A stretch of 57,393 nt of DNA from Polyangiaceae bacterium (GCA_025937785.1 JAICQQ010000030.1:1-57393), one strand, 5' to 3'. Positions 33,665 to 43,415 are shown, counted from the first letter of the stretch. The notes: generated from the sequence alone by a model not told the origin. Numbers and translations are program-made.

Positions 33665-34156
33665 ATGCGCACCTTGCTGATCCTGAGACACGCGAAATCG
33701 AGCTGGGACGATCCGGACATCGACGACTACGACCGCCCGTTGAACAAGCGCGGGCGCAAGGAAGCCAAGGCTGTCGGCAAGCGCATGCGCGCACGTTTGC
33801 CCGATCTCGTATTGACTTCGACTGCGGTGCGGGCACGGGAAACGGTCGCACTCTGGCAACGTGCAGCTGGCTATCAGGGACCGATCGAAGAGCGTCGAGA
33901 GTTTTACCTCGCAGGCCCGGAACGTTACTTGGAAGCCCTCGCCGGGCTCGCTGCCCGGGGCGCGACCACCATGGTGGTCGGCCACAATCCGGGACTGGAA
34001 GAGCTCGTGCAGCGGCTCACGGGCAGATCCGAACCGCTGCCCACCGCGGCCCTCGCCGAGTTGGAGTTCGGCCTAGACTCTTGGGACCATTTGGCGCGTG
34101 GGGCACCTGCGCGCCTCGTCGAGGTCTGGAGAGTCAAGGAATTGAACGACGATTAG
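33665..34156 (+). CDS. sixA: SixA-like histidine phosphatase
   Basis: 163 residues of the branched histidine-phosphatase fold. The catalytic motif is LILRHAKSSW with His9 attacked by phosphate, and the second His lies in VVGHNPGLEEL. Length and the KSSW tail match SixA, which removes phosphate from histidine-containing phosphotransfer (Hpt) domains. It is divergent from a two-component operon 46 bp away. The hybrid CheA about 13 kb upstream carries an Hpt, but a functional link between them is not shown. The ATG is preceded by GGAGCG. Confidence 0.9.
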   Translation: MRTLLILRHAKSSWDDPDIDDYDRPLNKRGRKEAKAVGKRMRARLPDLVLTSTAVRARETVALWQRAAGYQGPIEERREFYLAGPERYLEALAGLAARGATTMVVGHNPGLEELVQRLTGRSEPLPTAALAELEFGLDSWDHLARGAPARLVEVWRVKELNDD

Positions 34157-34336
34157 GTCAACTTTTTGGGCACGACGCTCGAGTCCGTTCAGCTGGGCTC
34201 GATGAACTACGCCCCACCGGTATAACCCCTCGAAAGTGCGTGGGAACGCCAGGTCGACTGGCAAAACTCATAGCCCTGCCTTAAAGGACCCGGGTTCGTG
34301 CCCCTCCACGGCTAGCGTTTCCGGTCGAGGAGCGGT

Positions 34337-35068
34337 ATGTGTGGATCACTCATGGGAAAGAGCCGTTTGCCCCCCAAGAAAGACGTGGCGCTCGCGCTGC
34401 TCGAGAGCTCTACCGTCTTCGTGCACCTCGATCCTCGGGCGGACGGGGTCACCGTGCCACCGTGGTTCAAGAAGCAACCACAACTGGTGCTGCAGATCGG
34501 ACTGAACATGCCGGTCCCAATTCCCGATCTCAGCCTCGACGGCGACGGCGTGTCGTGCACGCTCAGCTTCAACCGTTCGCCACAGTTCTGCAACGTGCCC
34601 TGGAAAGCCATCTACGCTTTGGTGGGCGAAGACGGCCGCGGCATGGTCTGGCCCGACGACGTCCCTCCCGAGGTGGCGGCTCAAACCCGCGTCGCGGGTG
34701 GTGAAACCAAGACCAAGAAGAAAAAGAAGCCGCACCTGCGGGCCGTCGATCCCAAAGCACCTGCAGCCAAAGCAAGCGCAGTGCCCAAGGCCGGTGCAGT
34801 GCCCAAGGCCGGTGCCATGCAAGGCAGGACGCGGCCCAGTCCGTCGCTCGATGGGGCCGGAACACGAGCCAGCGACGCCGCCGAGGCGAAGCGCGTGGCC
34901 ATGCGCCGCAAAGAAGGCACACGCCCGCGCGCGGTAGACGCTGGGGACAACAGCTCGAGCTCACCCGCGCGCCCCCTCGAGACCCGCAGCGTCGAGGCCG
35001 AGTCCCACGGTTCTCCCCCACCTTCATCGAGGAAGAAGCTGCCCCCCTACCTCAGAGTCGTGAAGTAG
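34337..35068 (+). CDS. sspB: ClpXP adaptor SspB with long variable linker
   Basis: 243 residues. The N-terminal 110 form the SspB substrate-binding fold (ALALLESSTVFVHLDPRA..., KKQPQLVLQIGLNMPVPIPDL, SFNRSPQFCNVPWKAIYAL). A flexible Lys/Ala/Pro/Arg-rich linker of about 120 residues follows. The last residues LPPYLRVVK repeat the E. coli SspB terminal motif LRVVK that docks on the ClpX zinc domain. SspB tethers ssrA-tagged and other substrates to ClpXP. ATGs at 34337 and 34352 are both possible. Confidence 0.92.
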   Translation: MCGSLMGKSRLPPKKDVALALLESSTVFVHLDPRADGVTVPPWFKKQPQLVLQIGLNMPVPIPDLSLDGDGVSCTLSFNRSPQFCNVPWKAIYALVGEDGRGMVWPDDVPPEVAAQTRVAGGETKTKKKKKPHLRAVDPKAPAAKASAVPKAGAVPKAGAMQGRTRPSPSLDGAGTRASDAAEAKRVAMRRKEGTRPRAVDAGDNSSSSPARPLETRSVEAESHGSPPPSSRKKLPPYLRVVK

Positions 35069-35077
35069 GCGCGTCGT

Positions 35078-35476
35078 CTAGTCAGGCCACCCCTCCGAGG
35101 CGGGGGCGCCTGCCCGGCCCGCAGTACCAGTCGGGCTCGCCTCGATGCAAGACCAGCGGCCCTCGAAAACATCGCACTTCCAACCACCCACGCAGCCAGA
35201 AAAGGTACAGTCCCCGGGGATGCAGGTTGCGTCCGAACCACAAGTTTCTCCCACTGCGCAGTCCTCGGGTGTGCTGCAGGCCTCACGCTCGGGAGCGGCT
35301 CGCTCTACGCACTGCCCATCACCACGGCGGCAGGCAAATCCGGGGGCGCAATCGCTATCGTACCAGCACGTGGAATCCGACGAGAAGACCGGGCAACCCG
35401 GGAGGAGCAGCCCCGCCACGAGCAGGATCGCCGACCCACCCAGCGCCCGGCGAGACTGGGTTGTGATGGAACGCAC
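35078..35476 (-). CDS. Small Cys-rich lipoprotein
   Basis: 132 residues if started at the GTG at 35476. A hydrophobic run ends in lipobox LPGC. The mature part has 14 or so Cys in a repeated pattern (CWYDSDCAPGFACRRGDGQC, CSTPEDCAVGETCGS), the layout of Dickkopf-like or EGF-like Cys modules often seen in myxobacterial surface proteins. The open frame extends to 35599, but those residues lie before the signal peptide and are basic; the start is therefore uncertain. It is divergent from the zinc-ribbon gene. Confidence 0.72.
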   Translation of the reverse strand: MRSITTQSRRALGGSAILLVAGLLLPGCPVFSSDSTCWYDSDCAPGFACRRGDGQCVERAAPEREACSTPEDCAVGETCGSDATCIPGDCTFSGCVGGWKCDVFEGRWSCIEASPTGTAGRAGAPASEGWPD

Positions 35477-35736
35477 GCGGAACCAGGCACACTGTGTGCG
35501 CGAGAATTGCCGAAATGCGCCACCGATTCGTTGCTGTCCGCGCCTCTGGTGGAACATCATGGTCACCCGTGAGGAGGGTAGCAAAGCCTTGACCACCACG
35601 TCAGTCCGAAGCTCGATCGCAACGCCTAGGCCGAGGGGCGCCTTCCGATCGTCGCCGGCCAGGCGGCGACGGGTGCCAGATCCTCGATTTCAGCTAACTT
35701 GGTTATCATTCGCCCCCGGGACCGATTCGTAGACAG

Positions 35737-38352
35737 ATGGACGTACGTTGCGGCCGCTGCGGCACTGAGTACGAGTTCGACGACGCTCTGATTTCGGAGC
35801 GAGGCACGACGGTCAAGTGCACCAATTGCGGTTACCAGTTCAAGGTGTTCCCCGACGCAGCGGCGGCGGCACCCGAACGCTGGGTCGTGCGCACGGTGGC
35901 TGGGCGCGAGCTCGTGTACACGACGCTCAAAGATCTTCAGCGCGGCATCGCCAAAGGGCATGTGAGCGCGGACGACATGCTTTCGCGCGGCAACCGCCCT
36001 GCGCGCCCACTGTCGGCAATCCCCGAACTCGAGCCATTCCTGCGTTCGAACGCGGGCACGCTGCCCCAACGGCGCACCCCGCGGACTCTGCAAGGCGTCG
36101 CTCCGGCGGCGAACGCTTCCGCAGGAGGCGATGAGCCTCCCTCACGGGGGTTACCCCAGCAAATGCCGAGCACCGCGCCGAGCGGCGCGCGCCCACAAAG
36201 CCTGACGCCAGCCTGGGACCAGCCGCGCCAAGCGCCTCGCGAAGCGCTGAGATCCGATGCCCCCACGATCGCCGGTGGAGTAGCCGCGCCCCAAGCGCGA
36301 TCGGTGGCTCCGCGGTCGGACGCCCCCACCGTGTCTCGCGCAGCCGTCTCCGACGCGCCATCGACGTCGGCCGGCGCAACCCAATCAGCGCCCTCCGCAC
36401 CTTCGAGCTTCCGCTATCCGAGCTCCGCACCGACCGTCACTATGCCCGGCGGCGTGTCCTTGACAGCGCCCACCGTGAAGCGGACGCCACCCGGGGGTAC
36501 GGGGCTGCTGCACGACTTGAAGCCACCCCCTGCAGTCGAGAGCGCCCGAGCCGCGCAGTCCGGGCGCTTCGACGCCGTCGAGCCCCCCACGATCCCGCGG
36601 TACCTGACGGGACCCGATCTCGCCAGTCATGAACGGACTGCAGCAGCGCAGGAGCCGCCGGCGCCTGCCCCACCGGCGCGGCTGCCCGCACGCGAAATCG
36701 CCGCGCCACAGCCGACGCCCGAACTCACTGCGCCACAGCCCGTCGCGCGTGCGCCGGAGCCGCCCACGCCCAGCCTGCGCGACAGCTCGGCGCGTGGCGC
36801 TGGCGCGCCCGAGGCCGAGACCGACCGCGTGGCACGCGGGCTGAAGGAAGCGCGGGCGCTGTTGCAGCACGATGATCAGACTGACCCGCACTACGTCACC
36901 TCCGCCACGCGTCGTAACGCCCGCTCACGCTGGCTGGTGCTCGTCGTGGTCTTGGGTGCAGGGGTGCTCTTGGCTGGCACGGTGGGCAAGCGCTACTTCG
37001 CCAAGTACACGAAAGGCCAGGAGCTCGCCGCTTCTCGAACGGACGCTACCGTTGCCAGTCTGATCACCGAGGGCGAGCGCCTGCTGGCGCGGGGGCAACT
37101 CGAAGGCGCCAAAGAGGCGTTCGGTAAAGCTAGCGCGCGCGCAGAAAAAGACCCGCAAGTAGTCACATCGCTCGCCACGCTCGAGGTCGTGCAAGCGGAC
37201 CTCTCATGGCTCAAGCAGCGGCTGCTCGAGGGCGGGGACGCAACTGCCGCTGAGCAAACGCGGCGCGAACTCGCGCGCCAGGTCGTGAGCGTCCGGGGCG
37301 CCGTCGAGCGCACCAGACTGCTCGCGCCCGAGGCTGCCACGACAGCGCGCTTGCTCGTCCACATGAAGCGGCTCGGCGGTGAGGTGACAGAGGCGCGACG
37401 CCACGTCGCCTCATTGACCGAAGACGCCTCCTTGCCCGAGAACGCCTACGCACTCGCAGCACTCGACATGGCCGAACGAACACCGGTCTGGTCGAGTGTG
37501 ATTCACCGGCTGCGGATCGCCGCTGCGGCGGAGGGCCCGCTGGGGCTGGCACGGGCGGCGTTGGTCTATGCCCTCGCGCGATCGGGTGACGGGGATACCG
37601 CGCGAGCAGAGCTGGACAAGTTGACGAAGGCAAGCCCCTCGCATCCGCTCATCTTCGATCTCCGGACATTTCTCGAACGCACCGCCCCGACCGCTGCGCC
37701 GGCGGAGGGCGAATCCGAGACTTCTCCTGCGGGTGAGCCTCCCCCCGAGCCCTCAGCCGGTTCGGCCGCCGCCGGAGTGGGAGGCGACTTTCGTGCGCAG
37801 CTGAAGCAGGCGTACGCGGCCTCCGAACGCGGCCAGCTGGCCACGGCCGAACGGTTGTATAACGCCGTGCTGGCGAAGCAGCCGGGGAACACCGAAGCCC
37901 TCGCGGGCTTGGCGGACGTCGCACAACGGCGCAATGACCCGGCCAAAGCCTCACGGCTCTACGACGAGGTACTCCGCAAGAATCCGTCGTATTTACCAGC
38001 ACTTATGGCAAGCGCTGACCAAAAGTGGTCGAGCGGCGACCGGGCGGGCGCGGTGGCCCTGTACCGACGAATCGTGCAGCAAGCGGGGGCGGATTCCAGC
38101 TATGGTCGCCGCTCCGCGCAGCGCATCGCTCAGGCCGAACACGACACGAGCCCCGCGCCCGAGACCGGCTCCGCCACCGACCCGGCAGCACCGCAAGATC
38201 CCTCACCCGACACAGCCCCCGAAGCAGCAGCCCCCACGCCCGAACCCGCCCCGGACGCTCCCCCGCCTGCCGACGAGCCAGCCCCCCGCGAGCCCGAAGG
38301 TGAGCCCGCACCGCACATCGATACCACCGATCTCCCAGAACTGAGTCAATGA
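35737..38352 (+). CDS. Zinc-ribbon / GYF-like / TPR transmembrane protein (GltJ-like front end)
   Basis: 871 residues. Zinc ribbon of MJ0042 type with Cys5, Cys8, Cys28 and Cys31, then a GYF-like domain to about residue 105 (ERWVVRTVAGRELVYTTLKDL), a Pro/Ala/Ser-rich disordered linker to about 395, one membrane helix about 398-416, and a periplasmic part with TPR units (two groups, about 440-640 and about 690-780) ending in a Pro/Glu tail. The zinc ribbon, GYF domain, linker and TM match the front half of M. xanthus GltJ/AgmX, a gliding protein. The stop overlaps sppA by 4 bp. The ATG is fixed by the zinc ribbon. Confidence 0.85.
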   Translation: MDVRCGRCGTEYEFDDALISERGTTVKCTNCGYQFKVFPDAAAAAPERWVVRTVAGRELVYTTLKDLQRGIAKGHVSADDMLSRGNRPARPLSAIPELEPFLRSNAGTLPQRRTPRTLQGVAPAANASAGGDEPPSRGLPQQMPSTAPSGARPQSLTPAWDQPRQAPREALRSDAPTIAGGVAAPQARSVAPRSDAPTVSRAAVSDAPSTSAGATQSAPSAPSSFRYPSSAPTVTMPGGVSLTAPTVKRTPPGGTGLLHDLKPPPAVESARAAQSGRFDAVEPPTIPRYLTGPDLASHERTAAAQEPPAPAPPARLPAREIAAPQPTPELTAPQPVARAPEPPTPSLRDSSARGAGAPEAETDRVARGLKEARALLQHDDQTDPHYVTSATRRNARSRWLVLVVVLGAGVLLAGTVGKRYFAKYTKGQELAASRTDATVASLITEGERLLARGQLEGAKEAFGKASARAEKDPQVVTSLATLEVVQADLSWLKQRLLEGGDATAAEQTRRELARQVVSVRGAVERTRLLAPEAATTARLLVHMKRLGGEVTEARRHVASLTEDASLPENAYALAALDMAERTPVWSSVIHRLRIAAAAEGPLGLARAALVYALARSGDGDTARAELDKLTKASPSHPLIFDLRTFLERTAPTAAPAEGESETSPAGEPPPEPSAGSAAAGVGGDFRAQLKQAYAASERGQLATAERLYNAVLAKQPGNTEALAGLADVAQRRNDPAKASRLYDEVLRKNPSYLPALMASADQKWSSGDRAGAVALYRRIVQQAGADSSYGRRSAQRIAQAEHDTSPAPETGSATDPAAPQDPSPDTAPEAAAPTPEPAPDAPPPADEPAPREPEGEPAPHIDTTDLPELSQ

Positions 38353-40193
38353 CAGGCCTTCGACGCCCCCTACGGCTCCCACGACTGTTGCTGGCGGCCT
38401 GCCTCGCCCTCTCCGCTTGTACGGCGCGCGAACGCTTCGGGCACGAGACCGAGTCCGAGTCCGACGCGGAGCGTGCCTTCGAAGTCAGCGCCGACAATAG
38501 CGACCACGTAGCAGTGTTCGACCTCTCGGAGGGCGCGCCCGAACAAGCGCCGAGCGGCTTGTTCCAGCTGCCGCTGGAACGCACCTACCCCGGGTTGGTG
38601 CAGAGTCTCTCCAAAGCGCTCGACGATGACCAAACCAAGGGCGTCTTCGTGCGCCTTTCGCAGCAGAACTACGACTGGGCTCAAAGCCAAGAGATCGGGC
38701 GCCTGCTCGCGGAGTTCAAGAAGAAGGGCAAGCGCGTCACCTGTCACGGCCACAGCCTGACGAACAGCACCGCGTGGCTGTTCCTGCGGGGCTGCGAACG
38801 CATCTGGCTGAGCCCCGCGGGTGAAGTCACCAGCGTCGGCATCGCGGCGCAAATGACCTATTTGAAAGGCGCGCTCGACAAGCTCCGGATCCAGGCCGAC
38901 TTCCTGCACATGGGTCGCTACAAGAGCGGTGGCGAACCGATGACCCAGGAAGGGCCCAGCGACGCCAGCCGAGAAAACCTGACGGCTACGCTGCATTCGA
39001 TTCGGAACACCTGGCTCGCAGAAGCGGCTGATGCGCGCAAGCAACCTGCGTTGAAGCACGCGCTGGAGCACGGTCCTTACATACCGGAAGCGGCGAAAGC
39101 CAAAGGCATCGTCGACAAGGTCGGCTTCGAAGCCGACGCGATCGCCGAAGCCAAGAAGCACGCTGGCGTCGAGGGTTCGAAGGTCGTCTTCGGCCCAGGC
39201 CGCAAACAATCGGACGCGGGGCTCGCCGAACTCGTGCGGCTGCTCGCGGGCACCAGCGATGTGGACAAGAATCGCCCGCACATCGCCGTGGTGCCGGCGG
39301 TCGGCGGCATCACGATGCAGAGCTCGGAATCGATCGGCAGCTCCGGCATCACGGCGACCGCGATGTTGAAGACGCTGCGACGCCTCAAGAAGTCCGAATC
39401 GGTGAAGGCCGTGGTGTTGCGGCTCGACTCGCCCGGCGGCTCGCCGCTTGCCAGCGATCTAATTTGGCGCGAGGTGATGGACCTGAAGAAAGAGAAGCCC
39501 GTGATCGCCTCCGTGGGCGGGATGGCGGCCTCGGGCGGCTATTACATCGCGTGCGCCGCGGACCGAATCATCGCGGAGCGCACCAGCATCGTCGGCTCGA
39601 TCGGTGTCTTCGGCGGCAAATTCGTGATCGGTCCCGCCCTCGAAGAGATCGGGGTCACCAGCTACACTTTCCCCGCCAGCCCCGAACCCGGCGCGGCCGC
39701 ACGCGCCGCCTACATGTCACCCTTGACGCCGTGGGACGCCGAAACACGGAGCCGCGTGGAAGACCACATGCGTCATATCTACGAGCTGTTTCTCGCGCGC
39801 GTGGCCGAGGGGCGCCGGCAACCCGTGGACAAGGTACGAAAGTATGCCGAAGGGGCGATCTTCAGCGGTAACCAGGGTCGTGATCGCGGCCTGGTCGACG
39901 ACCTGGGTGGACTCCGGATGGCGCTCGAAGTCGCGCGCAACCGCGCCGGGTTACCCGAGGACGTCTCGGTCGTCGTGGAAGGACTGCAAGACAGCCTGAT
40001 CGAATCCTTGTTCTCGGAGGGTGAGCCCGCGGCGGGCGATGCAGAGGCGGCCGCTCTCCGCCGCCACGCGACGCGACAGCAGTTCGAAGCGCTGGTGCCC
40101 GCCGAGCTCCGCAGCTTCGTCACGAGCCTCTTGCCGCTCACTCAGGGCGAACGCAGTGTCGTCGCGCTTCCGTTCACCATGGCCGTGCGCTAG
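38349..40193 (+). CDS. sppA: Signal peptide peptidase SppA, 67K type, lipoprotein form
   Basis: 614 residues. Lipobox LSAC near residue 24 after a hydrophobic run, rather than the usual N-terminal TM. Two tandem ClpP-like domains follow. The general base Lys192 (GRYKSGGEPMTQ) and the nucleophile Ser395 (GGMAASGGYYIA) match the Lys/Ser dyad of E. coli SppA, about 200 residues apart. It cleaves remnant signal peptides and misfolded envelope proteins at the outer face of the membrane. Its start overlaps the end of the TPR protein as ATGA. Confidence 0.93.
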   Translation: MTGLRRPLRLPRLLLAACLALSACTARERFGHETESESDAERAFEVSADNSDHVAVFDLSEGAPEQAPSGLFQLPLERTYPGLVQSLSKALDDDQTKGVFVRLSQQNYDWAQSQEIGRLLAEFKKKGKRVTCHGHSLTNSTAWLFLRGCERIWLSPAGEVTSVGIAAQMTYLKGALDKLRIQADFLHMGRYKSGGEPMTQEGPSDASRENLTATLHSIRNTWLAEAADARKQPALKHALEHGPYIPEAAKAKGIVDKVGFEADAIAEAKKHAGVEGSKVVFGPGRKQSDAGLAELVRLLAGTSDVDKNRPHIAVVPAVGGITMQSSESIGSSGITATAMLKTLRRLKKSESVKAVVLRLDSPGGSPLASDLIWREVMDLKKEKPVIASVGGMAASGGYYIACAADRIIAERTSIVGSIGVFGGKFVIGPALEEIGVTSYTFPASPEPGAAARAAYMSPLTPWDAETRSRVEDHMRHIYELFLARVAEGRRQPVDKVRKYAEGAIFSGNQGRDRGLVDDLGGLRMALEVARNRAGLPEDVSVVVEGLQDSLIESLFSEGEPAAGDAEAAALRRHATRQQFEALVPAELRSFVTSLLPLTQGERSVVALPFTMAVR

Positions 40194-40204
40194 CAGGTAG
40201 GTGC

Positions 40205-41251
40205 GTGGAAAAGATTCAGATCGACAAGCCCGGCGGATATGACCGACTCCGGTTGGTGTCCGCACCGGATCTAGAACCGGCGGCCGGCAAGGTGCTGGTT
40301 TCGGTCCACGTCGCGGGGGTGAACTACGCGGACTGCATGGTGCGCATGGGCCTGTACGCTTCGGCGAAGAAGTACGTGGGCTGGCCGATCACCCCAGGCT
40401 TCGACTTCGCCGGCATCGTCGAGAAGGTGGGCGCGAACGTCTCGAAGTTTCACCCGGGCCAGCAGGTGTTCGGGGTCACTCGTTTCGGTGGCTACGCAAC
40501 CCAGGTGTTGGTACCCGCGGCACAGCTGTTTCCGCTCCCGCCCGAAATGAGCCTGGCGCAGGCGGGTGGAGTCCCCACGGTGTTCCTCACCGCGTGGTAC
40601 GCGCTGCGCGAGCTCTGCAGGCTGCGGCCCGGCATGAAGATCCTCGTGCACAGCGCCAGTGGCGGGGTCGGCGGGGCGGCGCTGCAGCTCACGCGCGCCT
40701 TCGGTTGCGAACCCATCGGCATCGTCGGAGGTGCCCACAAGTTCGAGGCCGCGAAGAAACACGGGGCGGCCCAGGTCTTCGACAAGCGCGCACCGGACCT
40801 GTGGGACCAAGTGCGCCGAGCCGCGCCCGAAGGCTACGCGGTGGTGATGGACCCGAACGGCGAAGAGACCTTGATGAAGAGCTACCAGGCACTGCGCCCA
40901 ACCGGTCGCTTGCTGGTCTACGGCTTCAGCTCGATGGTGCCCTTGAACCGCGGCAAGCCCAGCTACCTGCGGCTTGCCACGAAGTACTTCAAGACCCCAC
41001 GCTTCAACCCGATCTTGATGACTGGCTCGAACAAAAGCGTGATGGCCTTCAACCTCTCCTACCTCTTCGACCACCACGAGATGCTCGCCGAAGGCATGGA
41101 CGAGCTGGTCGAGCTGTTCGCCGTGCGCAAGCTTACCCCGCTCGACATCCAGAGCTTCCCGCTGGCGCACGCTGCCGAAGCCCACCGGGCGCTCGAATCG
41201 GGGACGACTACCGGCAAGCTCGTGCTCTCGACGGGCGCCCCGTCGCCGTGA
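40205..41251 (+). CDS. Zinc-independent quinone oxidoreductase (VAT-1-like MDR)
   Basis: 348 residues from a GTG at 40205. A medium-chain dehydrogenase/reductase with the N-terminal catalytic part (VAGVNYADCMVRMGLY, PGFDFAGIVEKVG) and the Rossmann NADPH-binding segment HSASGGVGGAALQLTR. The structural-zinc Cys pattern of alcohol dehydrogenases is missing. The NMR of length and sequence near the C-terminus (FDHHEML, PLAHAAEAHRALESG) resembles VAT-1 and quinone reductases. It may be read from the SppA transcript (11-bp gap) but no functional tie is clear. Confidence 0.88.
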   Translation: MEKIQIDKPGGYDRLRLVSAPDLEPAAGKVLVSVHVAGVNYADCMVRMGLYASAKKYVGWPITPGFDFAGIVEKVGANVSKFHPGQQVFGVTRFGGYATQVLVPAAQLFPLPPEMSLAQAGGVPTVFLTAWYALRELCRLRPGMKILVHSASGGVGGAALQLTRAFGCEPIGIVGGAHKFEAAKKHGAAQVFDKRAPDLWDQVRRAAPEGYAVVMDPNGEETLMKSYQALRPTGRLLVYGFSSMVPLNRGKPSYLRLATKYFKTPRFNPILMTGSNKSVMAFNLSYLFDHHEMLAEGMDELVELFAVRKLTPLDIQSFPLAHAAEAHRALESGTTTGKLVLSTGAPSP

Positions 41252-41256
41252 GCCGG

Positions 41257-41508
41257 CTAACGGCGAATGCGGTTCTTGAACAGGAACAGCACGATCATCG
41301 CGCCGATCACGCTCGCGATGAGGCCGCTGGTGTTCAGCGACAATAGCCCGCGCCCAGCGATCAAGTTTCCGAGCAGCCCCCCCACGAACGAACCGGCACA
41401 GCCGAGCAGCGCCGTCCCGAAGCACCCCATCGACTGCGAACCGGGCATGATCGCCCGCGCAATCAAGCCCACCACCAGACCGAACACCAAGAACGCCAGC
41501 AGTGACAT
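41257..41508 (-). CDS. GlsB/YeaQ/YmgE-family membrane protein
   Basis: 83 residues from the ATG at 41508. Nearly all hydrophobic with three helices and the family's Gly motifs: FLVFGLVVGLIARAIMPG, GCAGSFVGGLLGNLIAG, and IASVIGAMIVLFLF ending in Arg residues. This small stress-associated inner-membrane family has no defined biochemical activity. The open frame extends upstream to 41580, but MSLLAFL starts the conserved protein. It converges on the oxidoreductase gene. Confidence 0.88.
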   Translation of the reverse strand: MSLLAFLVFGLVVGLIARAIMPGSQSMGCFGTALLGCAGSFVGGLLGNLIAGRGLLSLNTSGLIASVIGAMIVLFLFKNRIRR

Positions 41509-41614
41509 CGGGCGAGCATAGCGCCACCCGTCGGCCACGCCAACGCGCGCGCTGGCCGGGACGTCGCGCAGGACGGGCACGCCCGCGCGGCAGCAGGTTG
41601 GCCTGCCAATTCCG

Positions 41615-43200
41615 CTACTTGATGATGGTGGCGCAACCGATCTGCAGGTTCACCTGCGACGCGCCCATCGCCGACTCGAACTCGTCGCAAACATCGGGGC
41701 AAACTCGGATCTGCTCCGGATCGTTCGTCTCCGCGTCGCGCACGTAGTACCAACCAGTGCCTAGCGCCTCGGCGCATGCGGCTTCGTCCACGACGTTCAC
41801 CAGTTGCCGGCGGTTTCCTGCTGAATCCACGAACTCTAGATTCACGCGACCGAAGTCGAGCTGTGTGCCGGCTTCCGGCTCGGGGATCGCGAAGTCGCAG
41901 GCCAAGGCGGCCCCTCGGATCTCGTTGAGCGCCGCCAAGAACGACGCTGCGACGTCTGTACCCGTCGAAATGACGAAGGCCCGTTCGGTGCCACCCGCAG
42001 CCGCAATCTGATTCAAGTTCGCCTCGGCTTGCGCAGCTTCGGCCTCGGAGAACACGCCGATCACGTAGGTTTCTACCGAAGGCGTGCCTTCGAGGCCTGC
42101 GCGCGCCAAGTCCGACACGTCCGCGATGTCTAGCGGTTCGCATTCGGTGGGCAAGCCATCCGTGGCCAACACCGCGACGACCTTCCGATTCGGATCGGCC
42201 GCCTCGCGCGCCCGCGCGTGCTGGATCACTCCTTGCAGTGCGGGGGCGGTCGGGGTCAGCCCCTCGGGTGCGTGCGCCGTCAGGGAGGCAATCAGAGCCT
42301 GGTTGCGGTCCGCAGCGGTCGAGATTTCTACAGCCGGCGTCGCGTAATCCTCCCCGCCGCACAATGTGGCGTTGGTGCACGAGTAGGGATAGAGCAGGCA
42401 CGCGCCGGCCCCGTTGGGACAGGTGAGTGCCGCGCCGGAGCAGAGGATGGGTTGTCCCTGCGCATCCAGGTACTCGCAGAACCCGAGCAGATCACATTCG
42501 CCCAGCGGGCAGTCGCTCGAGACCTCGCACACCAAAAGGTTGTCTCCGTCCACGAGCGCGCTGTATCCACCGGTGTCGGGGTTCGGTGCCGAACACACGC
42601 CCAAGAAGCTTCTGCACACCTCGCCGTCGGCGCATGCAGCGTCGCCATCACAAACGCCGACGGTGGTCGTTGGGCTCACGCCGAGATACTCGTAACCCTC
42701 GACGCTGTCTTGGAGCACGCAGGTGCTCGAGCTGCACGGCCCTCCGTCACCCGCGCAGTCTGAATCCGTCAAGCAGTCGAGATTCGCGTTCGGTCGCAGC
42801 AGCGGAAAGTACTGGAGCCCCACCCCGATACCAGCGGTAGCCGGATCTTCGACGAACCCGATCAGCGAGTCGACGACCGCATCCCATTTGCTGCTGCCGT
42901 TGGGCATCGCTTCGAGCATCGATGAAGAGCTGTCGAGCATCAGATGAATGTCGATCTCGACCAGTTCGGCGATCGAGACATCCGCGGCGCAAGGCTCCCC
43001 GCCCACGTCAATCACTGCGTCATCATCGTCGAGGTCGATGCCACCCGTGGTGGTCGCCCCGTTGCCCGAGCTCTGGTCGCTGCTACCCTCGCCCCGTCTG
43101 CGCCGATCTCTCCGCCCTCGCCAGCATCGGAAGAACAGGACAGCGGCGCTACCAGGGCACCCACCCCCACCAACAACACCCGACGAAAGAAACTGCCCAT
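41615..43200 (-). pseudogene. VWA-domain lipoprotein with frameshift near its N-terminus
   Basis: The secretion signal MGSFFRRVLLVGVGALVAPLSC, with lipobox-like LSC and a good site (AAGGAA) before the ATG at 43200, lies in one frame, but the rest of the protein (from about 43090 down to 41615, about 490 residues) lies in another. A G-run (GGGG on the minus strand, 43092-43095) marks the join; one more G would restore a single frame. The body has a VWA domain with DSSSSM and a TDGLPTE motif and many Cys. The gene is either broken, phase-variable or the product of a sequencing or assembly error. Confidence 0.8.
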
Positions 43201-43415
43201 CGCGTTCCTTACCTTCCAGCGAATCGCCGCAGACTCGGCCGTGCGACCCAGGTGCAGCTCCCCACGAGCGGGAAGGAAAAAGCTTAACTTGGAGCGCCTG
43301 GAAACGCTCGATGGAACGACGGGGGCGCGCCGAGCTTCCGTTTAGGGCGAAAGATAGTGCGCTTGTCAGAAGCGCAGCTCCAAATCCGAGCGCTTTCGAG
43401 CCGAGGCACGCGGGC

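Noticed and set aside
40271..41527. 418-residue open frame antisense to the quinone oxidoreductase
   Set aside because: The opposite strand has a full dehydrogenase with all motifs; this frame has none.
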